From Mesotaenium endlicherianum (Eukaryota; Streptophyta; Zygnematophyceae; Zygnematales; Mesotaeniaceae): a DNA stretch of 64,000 nucleotides. Positions 45,572 to 58,141 of this stretch are shown here, in pieces. Location: assembly GCA_009602735.1 (NCBI GenBank), contig WELA01013853.1, positions 345,059-409,058 of the forward strand, in the 5' to 3' direction. A program made the position numbers and the translations under genes. The notes beneath the pieces were generated by a model, which worked only from the letters and a program-made list of their open reading frames with translations, was not told the DNA's origin and searched no databases. How positions within the stretch are numbered: the stretch's first letter is position 1; the number at the start of each line of letters is the position of its first letter.

Positions 45572-46076
45572 TGTAGTGATTTGCGTTCTAATATGTTAGT
45601 TTGCTTTTATTTTAATACTTTTGAATGAATTTGGAGTAATATTGTGTGGATTCTAGTGTAAATAGATGCTCTGGTAAATTGGTTCATGTCCTTTGAACTT
45701 TCTAAGGCATTTTCGAAGTTAGAGGAAGGACCTAGAAGAACTCCATGTGGCAAAAGTCAAATGTGCCATTTTTAGGTCAAAAGGACAAGTGTACATTATC
45801 CTAGAAAGAGGTGGTAATTTTTGGGATGTGTGGAGTGCCAACACATAAACGTGCACCTTCCTAGAAATTACCTATGTAGCAAGTGTATAAACAAGAGCTA
45901 GAACATGGAAAGACATTCGAGAATCACTCTTGTACTTGCCAAATTCCGAAAAAACATATTAACTTTCAAGAAGCCATCTTCCTTTCAAGAAGCTGCCACT
46001 TGTGTTCAAAGATTCTTGTTTTGAATAGATAAAGTATTCTATTTTACTAAGTACTTTATCTAGTTGTTTCACTACA
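45572..46076 (+). repeat. 3' LTR of F1
   Basis: 505 bp, TGTAGTGATTTGCG to TTTCACTACA, matching 39,724-40,225. The sequence changes directly to family C interior at 46,077. Confidence 0.9.
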
Positions 46077-49000
46077 TTGTAGCTCCTTGATGTCAGGTAC
46101 CACCACTCTCTTGGAATCACCACAATACCATATGCCGTCCTTCTTCTGCATACTTGAGTTGGACTCAGCTGCTCCACCATCGGCAAACTCTGGGTCCTCC
46201 ACGTGACCTTTCTTAAGCTTCTCCTTGAAGTCCATACTCTCCTTGATGATTGAGATAGCTGCAAGGTCGCACCTCCTGGATAGAGCGTGTATATTGATCT
46301 TCCCAGGTAAGTACTCAATCTTGTGGTCAAACCGTTGCAGAAAATCCATCCACCTTGCTTGTCTTTGTATCAACGTTGGTTGCGTCATAAACTTCTCCAA
46401 TCTCTTGTGGTCGGTCTTGATGAACACCTTCCGACCGTCCACATAACATCGCCAAATCCTCGAAGCCTGGATGATAGCCAACATCTCCCGCTTGTGTGCT
46501 GCATAGTTCTGCTCAGCAGGACTCATCTTCCTGCTCTCATATGCCACAGGTTGCAATTCTTTGCAATGGCTCTCACTGCGAAGTTTGATGCGTCCGTGAT
46601 GATGGTGAAAGGATACTCTTGACTGGCAATTGCCAACACAGGTGCTTGTGTCAACAGCTTCTTAACCTTCTCAAAGCTTTGCTGTTCTTTGTCACCCCAC
46701 AGCCACTTCTCCTGATTCTTCAACATGTCCGTGAGCGGTGCACACACCTTGACAAATCCTTCAATGAAGCGTCAATAATAATTCGCCATGCCGAGGAAGC
46801 TCCTGAGCTGATGTATATGAGCAGGTATTGGCTAATCTCTGACCGCTTGCACCTTCTTCTGCTCCACCTTGACTCCTTTAGCTCCCATTATGTGGCCAAG
46901 AAACTCGACTTCCTTGAGACAGAATTTGCACTTGCTCATCTTCCCATACAGCTTCTGATCTCTCAAGACCTCCAACACCTTCTTGAGATGCTCCACATGC
47001 GCCTCCAAGGTCTTCGAATAGATCAAGATGTCGTCTAAAAATATCACCACATACTGGTCCAAGTAGGGTCTGAAGATACTATTCATAAGTCCCATGAATG
47101 TAGCAAGTGCATTAGTCAACCCAAAAGGCATGACTGTGAACTCAAATAAGCCATAGCAAGTCCTAAAAGCAGTCTTTTGAACGTCTCCTTTCGCAATCCG
47201 TACTTGGTGATAGTTACTCCTCAAATCGATCTTCGAGAAATACTTCGCCCCGCAAGCCTGTCAATCAACTCGTCCACTCGTGGAAGTACGTACCTGTAAT
47301 CTTGTTAAGTGCTCGATAGTTGACACACATCCTCATAGTCTCATCCTTCTTTTTCACAAATAAGACTGGCGCTGCAAATGGAGACTCGCTGGGTTGGATG
47401 AATCCCTTCTCCAACAACTTTGTCAGCTGCTTCTTCAACTTATTCAACTCCGCAAACGATTGTCAATAGGCGGGTCTCATTGATGGCTTGCTCCCTTGTT
47501 CCAACTCCATCTTGTGCTCCATAGCTCTCTGTGGAGGTAATCCTGCAGATAGCTCCTCAAAAAACACGCACTTGGACTCCTCCAACAGCACCTTAATTTG
47601 GGCAGGCATCTCAACAGGCTTCTTCTCCTCTTGAGCGATTGAGCTCTGCCCCTTCTGAGCAAGGGGATCAGACACCACTACTTGCTCCTTTGGCAACGCG
47701 CGCTCGCCCAGGCGTTTGGGATTCCCGCTTGCTCCATCTGATGACCGGGCCTGGGCCACCAAAACAAGGTACATCTCCTTCACTTAATTTGCCCTACATA
47801 GCTCTTAACTTGCAGGCTCGACAGAAGACAGTTACTTGTGGTCGTATCTACCTCCACTTGCTTCGCTGCCTCCATTTGACCATCACGCCCTTGGACTTTC
47901 ACTTGTCTTGTGCTCGAGTGCACTTGAGGGTTGGCTTTCCTCAGCCATGGTCGGCTTAATACCACCTCATGGTGACCTAATTCTGCCTGCTCCATAACTT
48001 CCTTACTCCGGTGCCCCGCTACTTCCACGTGAATAGCTTCCGTAGGTGCACCACACTTGAGTCTCTGCCCATTTGCCATAATTGCCTCCTTAGGTTCATA
48101 GTGCTTCTGCACAAGGATGCGCCACACTTTCACCAGCTTCTTATGCACAAAGTTTGCGTTTGCGCCATTGTCGACCATACACTTTGCCTTGTTGCCGTCG
48201 ACTACTCTTCTACAATAATAGACTTGTCAACATCTTGTCTTTTGTTCCTCGGCAGGCTCTTGAAGATAACCTTCTTGTAAGTTTCCTTCTTCACGCCTTC
48301 AGACACCCAGAACGACTTACTGGCGTCCACCTTTTTCCTGTTGCTGAGGTTGCTTCGCCTTCACTCGACAGTCTTGAGCCAGATGCCCAAGTTTGCCACA
48401 ATTATAGCAGGGTCCTCTCGGCTTGAAATTCTGCTGCCTGCGCTGGTTTTGAACAAGTCCCAACTCCATAGATACTGGACCTTGACCACTTATGCTTGGC
48501 GCTTGAGATCCAAAGTGTCGATGTCCTCCAAAGTTGTGGCTGTCCCACTACCTTTGACTATATTCCACAGCGTTGACCCTCGTCGCCAATGCCACCATTT
48601 CTCCAAGATTGGTAGCGCCACTTCTGTGGTTACAGTTGGCTTGAGTCCCCTCTTGAACTTGTCCATCATCTTTGACTTGTGCATGAATGAACAGTGAAGC
48701 ACCAGCTCGTTGAAGCGCGATACATACTCCTAAACGCTTCCTTGTTGACGAAGGCGCACCAATAAATCTCGAGCCGTAGCCTCAAGTGCAGTAGGTTGAA
48801 ATTTCCTCCTTAAGCCTTCAAAAAACTGTTCAACAGTAGCAAGAACTCCAAACAGCTGCTCTTTTTGCTCATACCAAGCTCCAGCACTCTTTTTCAACAA
48901 AGTAATCACAAAGGCGACTTGCCTGTTGAGTGTGAGCGCAGAATACTCTATTAATTTTTTACTCCAAAAATCCATTGATGAACAGACGGCAATCCACGCT

Positions 49001-49380
49001 CTTCAGTATACACTTCAAGCTTAGGCGCACGCACTCTCGATGCGGGTGGAATAACTGGTTGCAGCATTGGTTGAACATGGATTGGTGGTATAGCAGGTGC
49101 AGGTGTCGAACTCGTCGAAACGGCATTCCCCATAACAATTTGCACCATTCTCTCCACCTCCGCGTGCATATTTTGTCCACCTCCGCGTGCATATTTTGTT
49201 GAAATTGGGTGTAGACTTCTCCTCCAATTGCTGTTGCCATGTGCCTCAGCATCGCCTGCATCTTTTATTGCTCTCTGGTCATTGTTGGTGCTGCCTGTTG
49301 CTCCACGTTCTCGACGTGCTCGACATGTTTGCCTCCTCCAACTGCCGATTACGACTCCATAATAAAATATGCAAACTAGC
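46077..49380 (-). pseudogene. gag and partial pol of C2
   Basis: Family C proteins are recognisable throughout: Gag helices (AWYEQKEQLFGV, MDKFKRGLKPTV), protease surroundings ([13 protein letters not shown]), RT ([19 protein letters not shown] and [12 protein letters not shown]) and RNase H ([31 protein letters not shown]). The order is collinear with C1. The copy is broken. Confidence 0.88.
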
Positions 49381-49397
49381 CTCGCTCCAATACCACA

Positions 49398-50098
49398 TGA
49401 AAGGGGCGGAGCGCCCTGGTGGAAGCGTAGTGACTCACGAGGAACCAAACTAGTTACAATCATACTCTAGAGTGCAGCGACATGTCACTAAGAAAGCTTA
49501 GAAAAATTACTGAACATTTTGAGTAGCAAGAAACAGCTCACAAATAGAGTAGGAAAGGCCTTGTGATTACAAACTTGTAGAAATCTACAGAAGTGAAAAC
49601 TGATAAGAAACGAAGAAGTTATGCCCATTTACAGTATTCTATGACGATCGCTCGTCCCTAAGAGGGAAAACCGCTTAGCAACAAAAATCTAAGTGTTTGT
49701 CGAATAGTCCTTTCCAAAATATTTGTGAATAGGCCAAATCAGCCTCATTCGACGTGTTCAGCTGATTTGACGTCCACATGCATGCATTGAAATATCTAGA
49801 ATATACTAATTTAGACGCGCTAGGCTAATCCGAAACTTCTAGGTAAATCGACCTGGTCGGCAGTCCGCGTCAGTCGAAATTACGTGAAAGTTCGAATTCA
49901 CCCTAACGGCCCAGATCGCTTGACGCTGTCGGTCAATCCGACGGTCGCGCTCACCGCAAATTAAGGACAGTCTTTGACCAATCTTTAAACTAATTAAACT
50001 TAAAAAATCCATAACTTAATCTCAATACTTAAGCACATTCGACGAATTTTATATTTAAATGACCACAAAAATGCACTCTACAATCCTATGACCTTACA
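49398..50098 (-). repeat. 5' LTR of C2
   Basis: 701 bp, TGAAAGGGG to ATGACCTTACA (plus-strand reading), noticeably diverged from the C1 and C3 LTRs. It is followed at 50,099 by family A sequence. Confidence 0.88.
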
Positions 50099-51715
50099 CG
50101 GTCGAATAGGACAGTAGCGCTGATTTGTGCCCACTGTAAATTGGCCCTAATATGTTGCGTAGACACCCATGGATATCCAGTAACATACATTTCGTACCAC
50201 AGTAGAGGCACTTGGATGTACCATGGTTCAAGACCATTGTTGCGACTAGCATCAGTTTGATAGCGCAGCACGCGTGGGGCAAGTCACGGCAGCCTAGGTA
50301 CAGATGGTCAACGATGACTCATCGACCAAATGACTGACCTTTGCATAGTCAGCTTAGAAAGTAAACGGTTAAAGTCACATGGAAAGGTGAATGCGGTAAG
50401 TCAAATCCGATACTCTGTGACGGGTGGGGTTTGACAGCCACGCCAGCTGCGAAGCTGATCCCACTTGGACCTGCAAACAGTCCACATCAGCAGTTGCCGG
50501 CTCAAGGAAGCTGACCCACCAGCTTGCTTAGCATGTGCTCGGTCAAGCAGAGCTGACATATTGGCTCGCTTAGCAATGGCTGAGTCAAGCCACGCGAAGT
50601 AAGCAGGACAGCTTGGTAGCAGCCTCTTGATGAAGTTGCCACGCCAGTGCTGACATGATAGGTTGACATGGTTTCCCAGCCACGAGGGCGTGCACGCTAA
50701 TCGAAAGGTTAAGCAAGCACGCGCGACTGTCACGAGACCTGCCTGCAAGCTGAGTGACGCGACATAAGTTAAGACATGCAGTGACACGCACGAGGTGAAA
50801 CATGCATGCATGCAGTTGTGACTGAGTCATAGAAGTCTCGAGGAAGACGTGCTTGTGTGGTGCCTGGGGTAGGCACGAGCTTGGCACACTTTGCCTTATT
50901 CTTACTTCGTGCATTTTCTTGAAGAAAGTCAAGGTGCAAAGGAGAGAAGGAGAAGGAGCAAGAGAGAGAGAAGGAGAAGACGCAAAAAAGAAGGAGTTCC
51001 CAAGGCCACCAGGAGCCAAGAAGGCACACTTATGCCGACGCTTACTTATTTCTTTCTCAGTGTATCATAGAAAACTTATAAATTAGAGGTTCCCAAGAAG
51101 GAATTTCAGCTAGAAGTTGTTGAGAGCTTGCAGATAGGATCTGCAAGGAATTCTAGTGCAGATTCAGACCAAACATCACAAGCATGCAAAAAGCACATAA
51201 AATGGTGAGTGTTGTGTTAGTTTCCAAGTTCTTAGAATTTGCATTTTGTCGAATTGCTGACTGCAAGAGCATAATCAGCAAGCAAAGCCCTCAATGAAGA
51301 ACTGAGTGAGCCTAGCCAACAGTGGAAAATTGTTTGGCCCAATACAGAGCAAAGACCTCAAGCCGGGCCCAACATACATGCTATAGTTTTAAAGTTTTTG
51401 TAAATTGTGACTTAGTAAACTTAAGCAAAAGCTTTGATGGGCAATTTTCTATGTAAGTTGGTGTTATGTGTATATTCTGCTTATACGTGATTTTTGCAGA
51501 CTACAATTTCTTCACTTGTGTAACCCTCAACTTGGGCAAAAAGCCTGTTGGAAGTAAGACGCTTTTGTCCTACTTTTGAGAACTTTAATTTACAGGTGCA
51601 GGTGAAAACCCCAAGTGATTTGGGGATTGAGGCCTGTAGTGTTTGCCGGTGCTCAACCTGGAAGGGGTTTCGGTGAAATGCAAGTGTACATGCGGTTGAG
51701 AAGTGGTAGGATATT
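50099..51715 (+). mobile_element. A2: LTR, leader and first gag codons of a second family A element
   Basis: Plus-strand sequence that matches 22,240-21,342 and 12,550-12,060 of A1 in inverse orientation. It reaches the gag start (MRLRSGR) just before 51,716, where B2 is inserted. The rest of A2 would lie beyond B2, outside this window. The left limit is the end of the C2 LTR; the true LTR start may have been lost. The short frames at 50,400-51,090 are not conserved and are not called. Whether this copy carried the methyltransferase cannot be seen here. Confidence 0.62.
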
Positions 51716-52434
51716 TGAAATGAATCGACTTACCAGTAAGCGATTAACAATTAATGAAGATCTTTATATCAGCGAGTAATCATTATGGTACTTTTTGTGA
51801 ACCCATATTAAGCAGCAAAAGACAACTCACTAGTAGTGGACAATACTTGCAAGTCAAATGCAAGTAAACTCGCATCAATAATGCAATCAGTAAACTCATA
51901 CATAAGCAAGGCTAGAAGACAGAGCGTATCAATGGCTTCTCGCCTTGGATTCAGATCTCTCTCAGTAAGCAATACAAGAGAGTTGACCTCGTTTTCGAAT
52001 GCCGAACTCAAGACCAATACCTAGCATATGTACATGGAATGAGTTTGCTGTTCAACGGCTAGTGGGATGGCACCGCCTACCCGGGAGTTAACCACGTTGG
52101 TAGGACCTCGGCTAACCAAATCCACAGCCATCTCCCATCATCCCAAATTGCCATCCACCTTAAGGGTGTCATCTGGCCACTCATCTAGCACACCACATTA
52201 GCTGCATAGTTATGCAGTTTGCTGCTGCCGAGTACGGCAGTCAGCCGACCGTCAAAGAATGTGTCAGCAAGCTGACCTAAGTTGACTTCAGCCTGCTGCT
52301 CTCGCCTAAGTCATTAAATTGATAATTGTATAAAGTCCAGCAGACTGAATGTTGACTAAAGTTCAGCTGGCTGAACTTATTAAACTATTACACATGAATG
52401 AATATTATTTCTACCAATATACTAATTCAAGACA
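51716..52434 (-). repeat. 3' LTR of B2
   Basis: 719 bp, plus-strand reading TGAAATGAATCGACTTACC to ATTCAAGACA, matching both B1 LTRs. Short frames in it are chance. Confidence 0.88.
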
Positions 52435-52676
52435 ATCCCTCCAACTTAAATTGTTATCGCCTCGACAACATTAAACTTTAAAATTATCTGGTCAAGGAAA
52501 CTAAGAGAACTAACCCCCCATCGCCTGCCTTTTACTTCAACACTGTTGCCTAGTTGTGGGGATCACTAGTGACACTAGTGACAGTGAACTGTCACCTCCA
52601 CCCTCAGTCTACTTCCGTTATGGGGTGCAAACAAAGGAACCTCCAGCAAGGCTTGATTGGTGGATGGTTTTGATAT

Positions 52677-54356
52677 TTAGGAGGTTGTTCCTGGGGCTCC
52701 AGGATCAGGAGACTGAGATCTGGACCTAGATTTGGAAAGCCCTCTAGGTCTGTCAGTTGGCCTTCTAAAGAACCCTGCTTGTTCTAAAGTTGGGCCTTGA
52801 GGAGAACGAAGGATTGTAGCCTGCTCTTTCACCACCTGGGTGTTGATACCCACATAAACAGGCATTTCGGTAGGATGCTGAAATACATTGGCAAGAGGCA
52901 CATGTCCCTGACTGAAGGGGGTGGCCAGCATACCTCTGGCTACTCCGCGTGTTCTTCTTCTGGTACCCCTGTCTTCTAGATAGCTCTGCCTTTCTCTGTT
53001 GCCAATAACAGTCAGATTAGCTTCTTTCCCAGCTTGGGTAGGTGGGCTGGGAGAACGAGTGCGGGGTCCTGTTGCCTCCATGACAGGGATCACAATCCAT
53101 ACACCTGGTCTTGGCGTTCTAAGAGTCCCTGCTTCTGCTTACCCTTGGGTCTCCTGTGTACCAGCTCTTGATGCTTCTTCTCTGCCTTGTTCTTCTTCCT
53201 CATCCTCCTCATCTTCCTCCTCTGAGAGGGTAGGGGTCTCGTCCACTAAGTCATCCTGCTCCCTGGTAGACATGGAAAAATCTATTGACCGCCCTTTCTT
53301 AGAACGTGCTGGAGGTTGCTTGGCCTTCAGCCTGCTGATATCTATCCGGCCTGCATTCTTCGCCCATTTGACAAAGGCATGCTTCCCTTTGGAGAAGTAG
53401 TCTTTCCCCCTCCTCCTGTGCTCTTTGGTCTCCGCATTTATATTACTCAGGCATCCATTTAGCCTGGGGTCCCAAGGGCCAATGTGAGGTGGTGGGATGA
53501 GGTAGCCGTCCAGCCCATAGTGGAAGTCATTTGGTTGGGCCCGGTCACACTCCTGCTTCCTGTTAGTGACGGTCATCCACCTCCAGTCTGTGGGCTGCTG
53601 GTAGTACTGTGGCCCATGCTCAGCCTTTTTCAGCTTAGAAGGAAACCAGTGGGGAGAGAACATCTGCTGCCCTGTTTCCCTGGCCAGGTACTCCCAACTT
53701 CTCCGTTCAACTCTATTGTAAGCTGGCAGCAGTGTCAGGTTAAATACTGTATCTTTAAAGCTATCGGGCTGCATGCTCACCATCCTAATGAGTCTCTGAT
53801 TTCCCACTATTTGAGGTATTGGAACTGGCTTGTTCTCCAAATCAACTGCCAGGTACCGAGCTTGCTCTGCTGTGTAACCCACCATCTTGGCATAATTTTC
53901 GTAGAGGACCACACCAATGTGTGTCTCAATGTACCTATCCAGAGCTTCAGCCCCTTGTTTCTGTAGCATTGTTCTCTGTTCCACCTTGTTGGTCTCTTGG
54001 GTTGCCAGTAATGCTTCCTTCAGTTTATCAAAGGTCTGGCCACCCACCACAGTATATCTGGAAGTGGCCAGACCCTTCTGCTTCTCATCTTCAGCCTTCT
54101 TCCTTCTCTCCTCCTCTGCTGCCGCCGCTTCTTCTTGTTGTTTCTTCTGTCTCTCCTCCTCAACTTTTTTGAGATTGTCTGCCTCCTGCTCCTTCTTCCT
54201 CTGTGCTTCTTTTGCCGCCTCTTGTTGTTTGCGAATCCTTTCTTGTTCTCTCCTGGTGAGGGATGTCGCCGCCAGCTCTTTCAGGTATTGCTCCATTGTC
54301 CTCCTGGCTTCTTCTGCCTTGCGCTTTTTGTCTTCTTTTTGTGTGGTGGGAGCCAT
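52677..54356 (-). pseudogene. Unrecognised third reading frame of family B (copy in B2)
   Basis: Begins MAPTTQKEDKKRKAEEARRT at 54,356. It shares with the B1 copy a coiled coil, the globular block (SRYTVVGGQTFDKLKEALL; GVVLYENYAKMVGYTAEQ; QQPTDWRWMTVTN; HYGLDGYLIPPPH), a basic stretch, an acidic run (SEEEDEEDEEEEQGR) and a Pro/Ser/Arg-rich tail. The coiled coil is longer and better kept here than in B1. Conservation across two separate insertions argues that the frame once made a protein. Its function is unknown. Confidence 0.78.
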
Positions 54357-54680
54357 CCTGCACATGCAACCAGGGCACAAGTTAGTAAGATCTCGATTTT
54401 TGTCACGGAAAATGCAGGGTCAGAAGTAAGTGTGTATTATTATGGTAGGTTTGTTCCCGTTTACCTTACAGGGTGGCAATTAGGAGTTAATGGAGCAGCA
54501 GTGCAATGAGAATAAACGAATAAATGTGTGTGCAGGGTGAGTTAAGTCATTTGTTGATGTGTTGGTCCCTTTCTCCTTCCGAGTGGTGGGCACCCGCCAA
54601 CTTAGCTTAATGTGGGGTTGGCTGTCACATATGCCACTATGCTGACACTTTACTGTCGATAACCATCCCTTTCTTGCACA

Positions 54681-57398
54681 CTAACTGTCATTCCCAGGCA
54701 CATTTCCCCTCCAACTTAGATGGAGACAGGACCTTTTATCACCTTCCCATGTTAACTGAAATGACAGTGAGGGAGGTGCCCCAGCCGCCCAAACGTGGAA
54801 CAGTTTCAACGCCCCTTTGGCATTGGTCAAATGGTCCTTAAATTCCCAAGTATCCCCTGAGGCATCATAACCCTTCCATCTGACCAGGTATTTCATGACA
54901 TATTTAGATGATTGACGGACAGAGCGAGCTTTTAGAACCTCTTGACCTCATATTCCTCAGGGTCACCATCCCTGACAGCGGGGACCGGTCCCGGTTGGAC
55001 AGGTAACCGACCTGTGAACAGTGGGTCACCTTTGATGTACGGTTCCAAGAAGGAGACATTAAAGACTGGGTGACCCTTGTATTCCGCTGACATGTTCAGT
55101 TTGTAAGCATTTTGACCGACACGGCGCACCACCAAATATGGACCGACCCAGACTGGGCCAAGCTTTTTCTTGACCACACCAGGCAGGTACAGGTGTTGAG
55201 AATGCAGTTTGACCAAATCGCTCTTTGAAGATGTCAGCTCTCGACGATGTTGATTAGCGTATTTTTGTTGATTTTCCTGGGCTTTGTGCAGATAATGTTG
55301 GACTTCTGACAGGGTGTCAGCAAACTCCTGGGTTAACTGGAGAGACACCGAATTGTGAATCCCCTCAGGGTGAGTTAAAGACTCCCCTAGCACATCGAAG
55401 GGGGACTTAGGGACTCTACCAAGACTGAGTTCAAAAGGAGTCTTTCCCGTTGACGCGTGCACCGCACTGTTGACCGCAAACTGAATTTAAGGCAACAGGT
55501 CATCCCACATATCTTGTTTTTGGTTAATATATGCTCTCAGCACCTCTTGCAAACCTCGGTGAATTCTTTTAGTTTGCCCATCAGTTTGAGGGTGGTTTGC
55601 TGTGCTGAGCAGCTGTTTGACTCCCATTTACCCCATTAAAACTCTCCATAACTTAGAGGTAAATTTTGAGTCTCTGTCTGAGATGATATTAGAGGGTAGC
55701 CCATGTTGGCATATGCCATTATTGTAAAACTGTCTCGCAGTTTCGGGTGCAGTTACTTTGACAGTGGTGGGGATGAAAATGACCATTTTTGTTAGTTTAT
55801 CCACTACTACTAGTATAAAATTGTGCCCATTGGCAATTCTTGGTAGTGTTACCACCCAGTCCATGGATACTGTTTCCCATCGTCCAGCTGGGATGGCAGT
55901 GGTTGTAACAGCCTCCCGGGTGGTGTGTGTCGAGACTTATTTTTCTAACACTGATTACAGGACTTTAACATATTTCAAGACCTCTTGAGGGAACCCATCC
56001 CAATGATAATGTTTTGCCAGTTTACCAACAGTTTTGGCCTTGCCCATATGTCCACCCAGTACACTGTCGTGTGCTTGTCGCAGTAAGAGTGACCTTAAGT
56101 CAAAGTTTAAGGAATGACCAGCTTCAGCCTGTTTGAAGTGGTTTCAATTACCCAAATCCCTCCCTTTAGCCTATACCCGAGTGCAGTAGCAGGACACACC
56201 ATCAGTGGGGCTGGGCTCAAATGTTGAGTCAGAAATGTAGGCTTTCTAAGTTGTTCAAAGAAGGACTTTTTCACCTTTAGTGAAGTGAGTGCACAAGGAC
56301 TTTATCTACCGCATGCTGACTAAAGTTCCTTTCTTGCAAGTCAGGTCTTCTAGAGAATGCATCAGCAGGATTCAACTTCCCTGGTTTGTAGTCAATTTGG
56401 ACTTGGAACTGCTCCAGCATCTGGCTCCAGCAGTTCTCCCTCCTCGACAGCTTGGACTTCTTCTAAAAGTGGGTAAGAGCTAGATGATCTGTAATCACCT
56501 TATAAGCTTTACCATGTAAGTATGCTCTCCACTGTTTGAGCACATGAATGATAGCAAGCAGCTCTTTATCATGCACAGAATAGTTATTTTTATTTGTCTT
56601 GAATTTCATAGACTCATACAGCACCGGGTGCCACTCCTGCTTTACCTCACCATCCTTTGTGGTTTTGTCAGCAGGCTGCAACAAAATAGCACCCATGACA
56701 AAGTCGGAAGCATCAGTGATCACCTGCACAGGTTTGCTGGGGTCATACACAGCTAAGACTGGGGCAGAACAGAGAGCATCTTTAAGGGTCTGGAAGGCAG
56801 CTTGCTGCTCTTCCCCCCACACATACCCTATGTTCTTCTTAGTAAGGCCAGTCAGCTTACTGGCCTTTGTAGAATAATTTTCAGTGAATCTCCTGTATTA
56901 GTTAGCCAATCCAAGGAAGGATAAAACTATCGAGACATTCTGTGGTACTGGCCAGTCCCTTATGGTTTGGACTTTCTTATGATTCACACTGATGCCTTCT
57001 TTACCGACAATGTGTTCCAAGAATTCAATATTTTCCTTTTAGAATTCACTCTTGCTTATTTTAGCATATAACTGATTCATTCTTAGAGTGCCCATGACGG
57101 TCTTTGAGTGCTCAGAATGCTGAGCTTCATCTTTAGAGAAACTTAAAATATCATTAAACTCATAGTGTCCATAACGTGTGTGCAAGGCAGTCTTGTGTTG
57201 ATCTCCCTCAACAATTCTGATTTGATGATAACCACTCTTAAAATCTATCTTACTGAATACTTGAGCACCAGACAGGGTATCAAGCCAATCCTCAATTATG
57301 GGTAAAGCATACTTGTTCTTTACTGTAATTCTGTTAAGAGCTCTGTAATCCACACAAATCCGCATACTTCCATCCTTTTCCTTAACAAATAGGATGGG
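54681..57398 (-). pseudogene. pol of B2, RT to chromodomain
   Basis: Chromodomain KYLVRWKGYDASGDTWEFKD is at about 54,830-54,900. The integrase C-terminal part with ELTSSKSDLVKLHSQHLYLP lies at about 54,960-55,460. The integrase core (MDWVVTLPRIANGHN, SDRDSKFTSKLW) is at about 55,630-55,870. RNase H is at about 56,470-56,820 ([19 protein letters not shown]). RT runs up to 57,398 ([31 protein letters not shown]). It is collinear with B1 and is broken. Confidence 0.87.
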
Positions 57399-58141
57399 TG
57401 AAAGGGCAGAGTGCCCTAGTGGAAGCGTAGTGACTCACGAGGAACAAAGCTAGTTGCAATCATACTCAAGAGTGCAGCGGCATATTGCTAAGAAAGCTTA
57501 GGAAAATAACTTGACATTTTGAGTGGCAAGAAACTACTCACAAATGATGTAGGATAAAAGGTCTTGTCATTACAAACCCGTAAAAATTTACAGAAGTGAA
57601 AACTGATAAGAAACAAAGAAGTTATGCCTATTTATAATTTTCTGCGTCAGTGCTCCTCTCTAGGAGGAAGCCACGGATTTTCCTAAGTGGTCGTCAAATC
57701 GTCCCTTCCAGAATATTTGTGAGAAAGCCGGATCAGGCTAATCTGACGTGTCGGGTCGAATTGACATCCACATACATGCATCGACATTACTAGAATATTC
57801 TCTCTTAGACGCGCTAGGCTAAACCGAAACTTCTAGGTGAATCGACCTAGTCGGCACTCCGCGTCAGCCGAACTTCCGTGAAGATTCGAGTTCATTCTAA
57901 CGGGCCAGATCGCTCGACGCTGTCGGTCAATCCGACGGTCGCGCTCACCGCGAATTAAGGACAGTCGTCAACCGACCTCAAAACTAATTAAACTTCAGAA
58001 ATCCGTAACTCTCTCAATACTTGACCAAATTCGATGAACTTTATATAAAAATGACCACAAGAATGCATTCTACACTACTGTATAATCAAAACATACTTTC
58101 ATGAAACTCAAAAATGCACTTTATAAACTTATGACCTTACA
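57399..58141 (-). repeat. 3' LTR of C3
   Basis: 743 bp, TGAAAGGGC to ATGACCTTACA (plus-strand reading). It is followed by the pyrimidine tract tcatccccctcctt, the complement of the polypurine tract. Confidence 0.92.

Larger units (their letters stand above)
39724..46076 (+). mobile_element. Ty3/gypsy element F1
   Basis: 6.35 kb on the plus strand, with LTRs at 39,724-40,225 and 45,572-46,076, primer-binding site at 40,227-40,238, and a purine-rich tract (cgggggagtga) before the 3' LTR. Domain order is Gag, protease, RT, RNase H, integrase, with a chromodomain-like end. Flanks do not share a target duplication (tagag and ttgta). The left neighbour is an F LTR scrap and the right neighbour is the inside of C2. 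It is broken, with about ten breaks. Confidence 0.9.
46077..50098 (-). mobile_element. 3'-truncated Ty3/gypsy chromovirus C2
   Basis: Minus-strand order is 5' LTR (50,098-49,398), primer-binding site (49,395-49,384), Gag (about 49,360-48,400), protease (about 48,190-48,000), RT (about 47,500-46,840) and RNase H (about 46,750-46,330). It ends at 46,077, just past RNase H. Integrase, chromodomain and 3' LTR are absent, and F1 takes their place. It is more decayed than C1 and C3 and has several breaks. Confidence 0.9.
51716..57398 (-). mobile_element. B2: Ty3/gypsy chromovirus, 3' half visible
   Basis: Minus strand. The 3' LTR is at 51,716-52,434, with a purine tract (complement of atccctccaact) beside it. 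Next are the third reading frame (52,677-54,356), chromodomain, integrase and RNase H, and RT up to 57,398, where C3 interrupts it. Protease, Gag and the 5' LTR must lie beyond C3, past the window. The copy is broken, with several breaks. It is inserted at the start of gag of A2. Confidence 0.9.

Noticed and set aside
50401-51086. Frames in the A2 LTR
   Set aside because: They are not present in the matching A1 LTR segment, so they are chance frames.
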